DNA of 64,000 bases from a virus. The notes below the pieces were generated by a model that was not told where the DNA came from, did not search any database, and was given only the letters and a program-made list of their open reading frames with translations. Shown piece by piece: positions 62,008 to 64,000 of the stretch. The position numbers and the translations under genes are program-made. Each line of letters opens with the position of its first letter. Within the stretch, counting starts at the first letter, position 1. Location of the stretch: positions 1 to 64,000 of the IMG/VR virus record IMGVR_UViG_3300021963_000113, one strand, 5' to 3'.

Positions 62008-62223
62008 TCAATACCTATCAGGAATGTTATCGTAATCTAGTGGGTGGTCTTGTTTCTTTTCTTGCTTGCGAAACTTTTTAAGGTCTTCAAACAACTCTTT
62101 GATTTTTTTATATGCCGCGTCGGCATCTTCTTTTCCTGCCATCTCAGCAGCAATAATATATTCCACCTTTTTACCGAAGTCAAATAGGTGATACTCAAAA
62201 TCTGTTTGATGTTGATATGACAT
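62008..62223 (-). CDS. Hypothetical protein (71 aa)
   Basis: Strong ribosome site AGGAGG before ATG 62223. Reads MSYQHQTDFEYHLFDFGKKV, then a helical Lys/Glu-rich part. Not recognised. One base from the next gene. Confidence 0.7.
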   Translation of the reverse strand: MSYQHQTDFEYHLFDFGKKVEYIIAAEMAGKEDADAAYKKIKELFEDLKKFRKQEKKQDHPLDYDNIPDRY

Positions 62224-62245
62224 ATGACCTCCTTTTTATTTTATA

Positions 62246-62338
62246 TAGGAGTGGAGGGACTCGAACCCCCAACCGCGCACTAATCTGGTGCATACAGAAG
62301 GTATAAGCTTCTCGCTCTGCCAATTGAGCTACACTCCC
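62246..62338 (-). tRNA. Unusual tRNA with anticodon TAT and a long variable arm
   Basis: Cloverleaf of 93 bases: acceptor GGGAGTG/CACTCCT, D arm GCTCAATTGGCAGAGC, anticodon stem AGAAG/CTTCT with loop CTTATAC (anticodon TAT, Ile codon ATA), T arm GGGGG/CCCTC. The variable region is 25 bases and includes a GCAC/GTGC stem, a class II feature expected only for Leu, Ser or Tyr. The aminoacyl identity is therefore uncertain. Confidence 0.75.
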
Positions 62339-62343
62339 ATAGG

Positions 62344-62416
62344 TGCTCCTTGCGTGGATCGAACACGCCTCAGGCGAATTATGAGTTCGCTGCATTCACC
62401 AGATTGCTAAAGGAGC
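62344..62416 (-). tRNA. tRNA-Met (anticodon CAT)
   Basis: Acceptor GCTCCTT/AAGGAGC, anticodon stem GCGAA/TTCGC with loop CTCATAA, T arm GCGTG/CACGC. Elongator Met or the Ile2 type with modified C34 cannot be told apart from sequence alone. CCT, not CCA, follows. Confidence 0.85.
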
Positions 62417-62423
62417 TAATGAA

Positions 62424-62496
62424 TGGAGAATAGGGGACTCGAACCCCTGACTTACAGCTTGCAAAGCTGTCACTCTACCAACTGAGTTAATTCCCC
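62424..62496 (-). tRNA. tRNA-Ala (anticodon TGC)
   Basis: Acceptor GGGGAAT/ATTCTCC, D arm ACTCAGTTGGTAGAGT, anticodon stem ACAGC/GCTGT with loop TTTGCAA, T arm AGGGG/CCCCT. Its first 27 bases also code for the end of the Phd-like protein. Confidence 0.9.
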
Positions 62497-62643
62497 TTGT
62501 ATTCGCTCATAATTTTGATATGGCGTCAGAAGAACATCACTGCCATCACTGGTAGTAATAATAAAACTTTCTTTATTGAGCATCACTTCGTCCATGATTG
62601 CATCAAAGTCGTGGCAAAAAGTTTCTTCTGAAATAGTTTTCAT
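62470..62643 (-). CDS. Phd/YefM-like small protein (57 aa)
   Basis: Reads MKTISEETFCHDFDAIMDEV, then FIITTSDGSDVLLTPYQNYE. This is the layout of Phd/YefM antitoxins, which bind DNA with their N-terminal part and a toxin with their C-terminal part. No toxin gene is adjacent. The C-terminal eight or nine residues are coded by tRNA-Ala bases. ATGA overlap with the glutaredoxin gene before it. Confidence 0.55.
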   Translation of the reverse strand: MKTISEETFCHDFDAIMDEVMLNKESFIITTSDGSDVLLTPYQNYERIQGELTQLVE

Positions 62644-62903
62644 ACCATACACTCCATGTCTTTTTCTTCTTGTAGGCAACCAATACTGGTTAGATATTCA
62701 ATAGTGTCGGTGCATCCACCCATAATCATACCATCAAGAGTTACCTGTGGAAAGGTAGCACCTTGACCAAACTCAGTATAAAATCCTTCACGAGTAAAGT
62801 CATCGTCAAGTTTGTATTGTGTGTATTTCACATCAAAACTATCAAGAATCATCTTGAGTTTGCTGCAATACTGACAATTTTCACGAGTGTAAATAACTAA
62901 CAT
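62640..62903 (-). CDS. Glutaredoxin (87 aa)
   Basis: ATG 62903 with GGAG upstream; a longer upstream frame only reads through tRNA-Pro. Active site NCQYC (C10, C13), then TFPQVTLDGMIMGGCTDT with the cis-Pro. Second glutaredoxin of the window. Confidence 0.85.
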   Translation of the reverse strand: MLVIYTRENCQYCSKLKMILDSFDVKYTQYKLDDDFTREGFYTEFGQGATFPQVTLDGMIMGGCTDTIEYLTSIGCLQEEKDMECMV

Positions 62904-62923
62904 TAAATCTCCTATAAGAAGAA

Positions 62924-62997
62924 TCGGGATGACAGGATTCGAACCTGCGACATCTCGCTCCCAAAGCGAGTGCTCTACCAAACTGAGCTACATCCCG
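62924..62997 (-). tRNA. tRNA-Pro (anticodon TGG)
   Basis: Acceptor CGGGATG/CATCCCG, D arm GCTCAGTTTGGTAGAGC, anticodon stem CTCGC/GCGAG with loop TTTGGGA, T arm GCAGG/CCTGT. Confidence 0.9.
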
Positions 62998-63001
62998 TGG
63001 T

Positions 63002-63026
63002 GAGTCGGATATGATGGTCCCGACTC
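63002..63026 (-). other. Hairpin between tRNA-Ser and tRNA-Pro
   Basis: Perfect 7-bp stem GAGTCGG/CCGACTC with an 11-base loop, in the tRNA transcript just before tRNA-Pro. A processing signal or transcription pause is possible. Confidence 0.5.
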
Positions 63027-63043
63027 GTTATGAAAACCTCTTT

Positions 63044-63065
63044 TTAGGCTATCTGCCTAACGAGT
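63044..63065 (-). repeat. Hairpin element after tRNA-Ser (copy 2)
   Basis: Same 20-base element as at 59889-59908, with one base changed. Its hairpin stem TTAGGC/GCCTAA is six pairs here. It lies about nine bases past the 3' end of tRNA-Ser in the transcript. Confidence 0.6.
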
Positions 63066-63073
63066 GCCTTCAA

Positions 63074-63158
63074 CGGAAAGGGTGGGATTCGAACCCACGG
63101 AAGCTTTCACTTCGCTGGTTTTCAAGACCAGAGCCTTCAACCACTCGACCACCTTTCC
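63074..63158 (-). tRNA. tRNA-Ser (anticodon TGA)
   Basis: Class II: acceptor GGAAAGG/CCTTTCC, anticodon stem CTGGT/ACCAG with loop CTTGAAA, long variable arm, T arm GTGGG/CCCAC. Discriminator G, usual for Ser. First tRNA after the promoter at 63172. Confidence 0.92.
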
Positions 63159-63171
63159 AAGTGACCTCCTA

Positions 63172-63200
63172 ATTATATAGGAGGTTGGGGGTTGTGTCAA
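63172..63200 (-). promoter_or_regulatory. Sigma-70 promoter of the tRNA-Ser/tRNA-Pro operon
   Basis: The minus strand has TTGACA (63195-63200), 17 C-rich bases, TATAAT (63172-63177), 14 bases before tRNA-Ser. Perfect consensus. Confidence 0.9.
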
Positions 63201-63212
63201 CCCCCCTGGTTA

Positions 63213-63578
63213 TCAAAAGGTATAACGAACTTTCAGTTCACCACCAAGAGCGAAGATTTCGGAATCGAAACCATGCTCACCAGCAACCTTGGCTTTAATA
63301 GAAACGCTTTCGCCCACGGGGAAAGTAGCACCAAGTTCACCAACAGCAACTGCTTCGTTGCCAAGACCAGCATTATTCCACTCATAACCAGGACCAATCT
63401 CAGCAAAGAGAGTGATACCATTTTCCAGTTTCTGCTCATAACCAACACGAAGTTCGGTTTGAGCACCAGTGTAATCACCATCCACCATAGCGCCAGTGGT
63501 TTTAGATTCCACATAAGGAGCTGCCATAGCAGGTGCTGCAATCATGGGGAGAGCAGCAAGAGAAATCAGTTGTTTCAT
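63213..63578 (-). CDS. Outer-membrane-type beta-barrel protein with signal peptide (121 aa)
   Basis: Signal peptide MKQLISLAALPMIAAPAMA, cut before APYVES. The rest alternates polar and hydrophobic residues (TELRVGYEQKLENGITLFAE, ELKVRYTF) and ends in Phe, the usual signal for outer-membrane assembly. Probably a small beta-barrel placed in the host outer membrane. Purpose unknown; superinfection exclusion is possible. Confidence 0.7.
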   Translation of the reverse strand: MKQLISLAALPMIAAPAMAAPYVESKTTGAMVDGDYTGAQTELRVGYEQKLENGITLFAEIGPGYEWNNAGLGNEAVAVGELGATFPVGESVSIKAKVAGEHGFDSEIFALGGELKVRYTF

Positions 63579-63605
63579 ACTTTTTTAATGTATCAGTTTA
63601 CAAAA

Positions 63606-63619
63606 TGCCCATAAGGGCA
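63606..63619 (-). terminator. Hairpin right after tRNA-Ser (GCT)
   Basis: 5-bp stem TGCCC/GGGCA with loop TTAT, then TTTTG on the minus strand. Begins one base past the tRNA. A weak terminator or processing hairpin. Confidence 0.5.
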
Positions 63620-63620
63620 A

Positions 63621-63711
63621 CGGAAGTGGTTGGATTTGAACCAACGGATGCCCACAAAAAGACATCGGGGGATTAGCAATCCCCTGCATTAAACCGCTCT
63701 GCCACACTTCC
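63621..63711 (-). tRNA. tRNA-Ser (anticodon GCT)
   Basis: Class II: acceptor GGAAGTG/CACTTCC, D arm GCAGAGCGGTTTAATGC, anticodon stem GGGGA/TCCCC with loop TTGCTAA, variable arm with a GATG/CATC stem. Discriminator G. Its first base is the last base of the preceding gene's stop. Confidence 0.9.
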
Positions 63712-63968
63712 TAACGGATTTCAAACTCCATTTTTCTGGGTATTCTCTTAGTATAACCTGATACTGGTTGTGTGTCAAGCTTTTTTTCTTTCGGTTTTCC
63801 GACTCCATCAATACCCGTAATAACAGACAAATCATTACCTGAGATGATAGGCATACCACTTCTATCCAATCTCAATAGAGTATGATTATCACACCCACAT
63901 GCTTTGCTTTTGTTTGCTTGTGTTACTTCTAATTCTACACCACATGCGTTACATCTGATCCTTGCCAT
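63711..63968 (-). CDS. Zinc-ribbon protein (85 aa)
   Basis: N-terminal zinc ribbon with C6-x2-C9 and C24-x-C26 (CNACGVELE, then KACGCDNH). The rest is basic and unordered (KPKEKKLDT). TAG stop shares a base with tRNA-Ser. A promoter lies inside its coding region. Confidence 0.7.
   Translation of the reverse strand: MARIRCNACGVELEVTQANKSKACGCDNHTLLRLDRSGMPIISGNDLSVITGIDGVGKPKEKKLDTQPVSGYTKRIPRKMEFEIR
63750..63778 (-). promoter_or_regulatory. Sigma-70 promoter for tRNA-Ser (GCT), inside a gene
   Basis: The minus strand has TTGACA (63773-63778), 17 bases, TATACT (63750-63755). It lies in the zinc-ribbon gene, 39 bases before the tRNA. Confidence 0.75.
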
Positions 63969-64000
63969 TTTCTTTCATCCATTCTTTCATTGCTTTTTGC
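63949..64000 (-). CDS. C-terminus of an upstream gene, cut by window edge
   Basis: The last 16 codons are visible: (QKA)MKEWMKENGKDQM, then TAA. It overlaps the zinc-ribbon start by 20 bases. Helical and basic. Too short to identify. Confidence 0.4.
   Translation of the reverse strand, partial: QKAMKEWMKENGKDQM

Noticed and set aside
62195-62395. 66-codon frame containing GSVAQLAERE
   Set aside because: It is the two tRNAs at 62246 and 62344 translated.
62640-62981. Longer N-terminus of the second glutaredoxin
   Set aside because: The extra residues come from tRNA-Pro; the real start at 62903 has a ribosome site.
1-64000. CRISPR arrays, insertion sequences, integrase or attachment site
   Set aside because: No regularly spaced identical repeats, transposase or integrase seen. 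tRNAs are present but nothing suggests integration.

Overview
The window is a 64 kb piece of a T4-like cyanophage genome (a cyanomyovirus). It combines T4-type virion genes (baseplate hub and wedge, tail tube cap, head completion) and T4-type replication and transcription genes (gp32, gp33, RNase H, PhoH, ThyX) with genes taken from cyanobacteria: psbA, petF, two hli, speD, cp12, a pebS-like bilin reductase and cpeT. The bilin genes point to a marine Synechococcus or Prochlorococcus host that makes phycoerythrobilin. The sequence is AT-rich and densely packed. No gap exceeds 300 bases. I saw no integrase, insertion sequence or CRISPR array. Nothing can be said about the parts of the phage outside the window.

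Layout. Bases 2-33194 are almost all minus strand. They hold a partial Ig-repeat protein, two collar-domain tail proteins, a 3787-residue structural protein, then tRNA-Thr, the pebS-like gene, tRNA-Leu and small early genes, and then a baseplate/tail-hub block: a gp26/gp51 pair with a predicted frameshift, two tape-measure-like proteins carrying peptidoglycan hydrolase domains, gp27-like, cp12 and gp5. A 33-bp divergent late promoter at about 33195-33230 separates this from a plus-strand block (gp4, a possible gp2, gp48, gp53; 33228-35886). Bases 35956-45790 are minus strand: gp32, a DUF1825 gene, gp33, a PD-(D/E)XK nuclease, a frameshifted phoH, thyX, RNase H, glutaredoxin, speD and psbA. Bases 46041-55558 are plus strand: two paralogous tail fibres with an adhesin-like protein between them, then a subtilisin-like protease. 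Bases 55591-56308 (minus) are a small photosynthesis operon (hli, a 28-residue membrane peptide, petF, hli). Bases 56431-58399 (plus) are a chain of very small overlapping genes. Bases 58427-64000 (minus) hold twelve tRNAs mixed with small genes, cpeT, a second glutaredoxin, a Phd-like protein and an outer-membrane-type beta-barrel protein. There are fourteen tRNAs in total.

Expression logic. Most early or host-type promoters are TTGACA or close to it, then 17 bases, then TATAAT or close to it. They stand in front of the small early genes, gp32, psbA, the hli-petF operon and the tRNA operons. T4 late-type TATAAATA or CTAAATA boxes stand in front of the virion genes. At psbA and at one tRNA operon the two box types overlap or abut, which would allow transcription both early and late. 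The metabolic genes fit the known cyanophage strategy: keep photosystem II and electron flow running (PsbA, Hli, PetF), restrain the Calvin cycle (CP12), alter bilin supply (PebS, CpeT), and supply nucleotides and polyamines (ThyX, SpeD).
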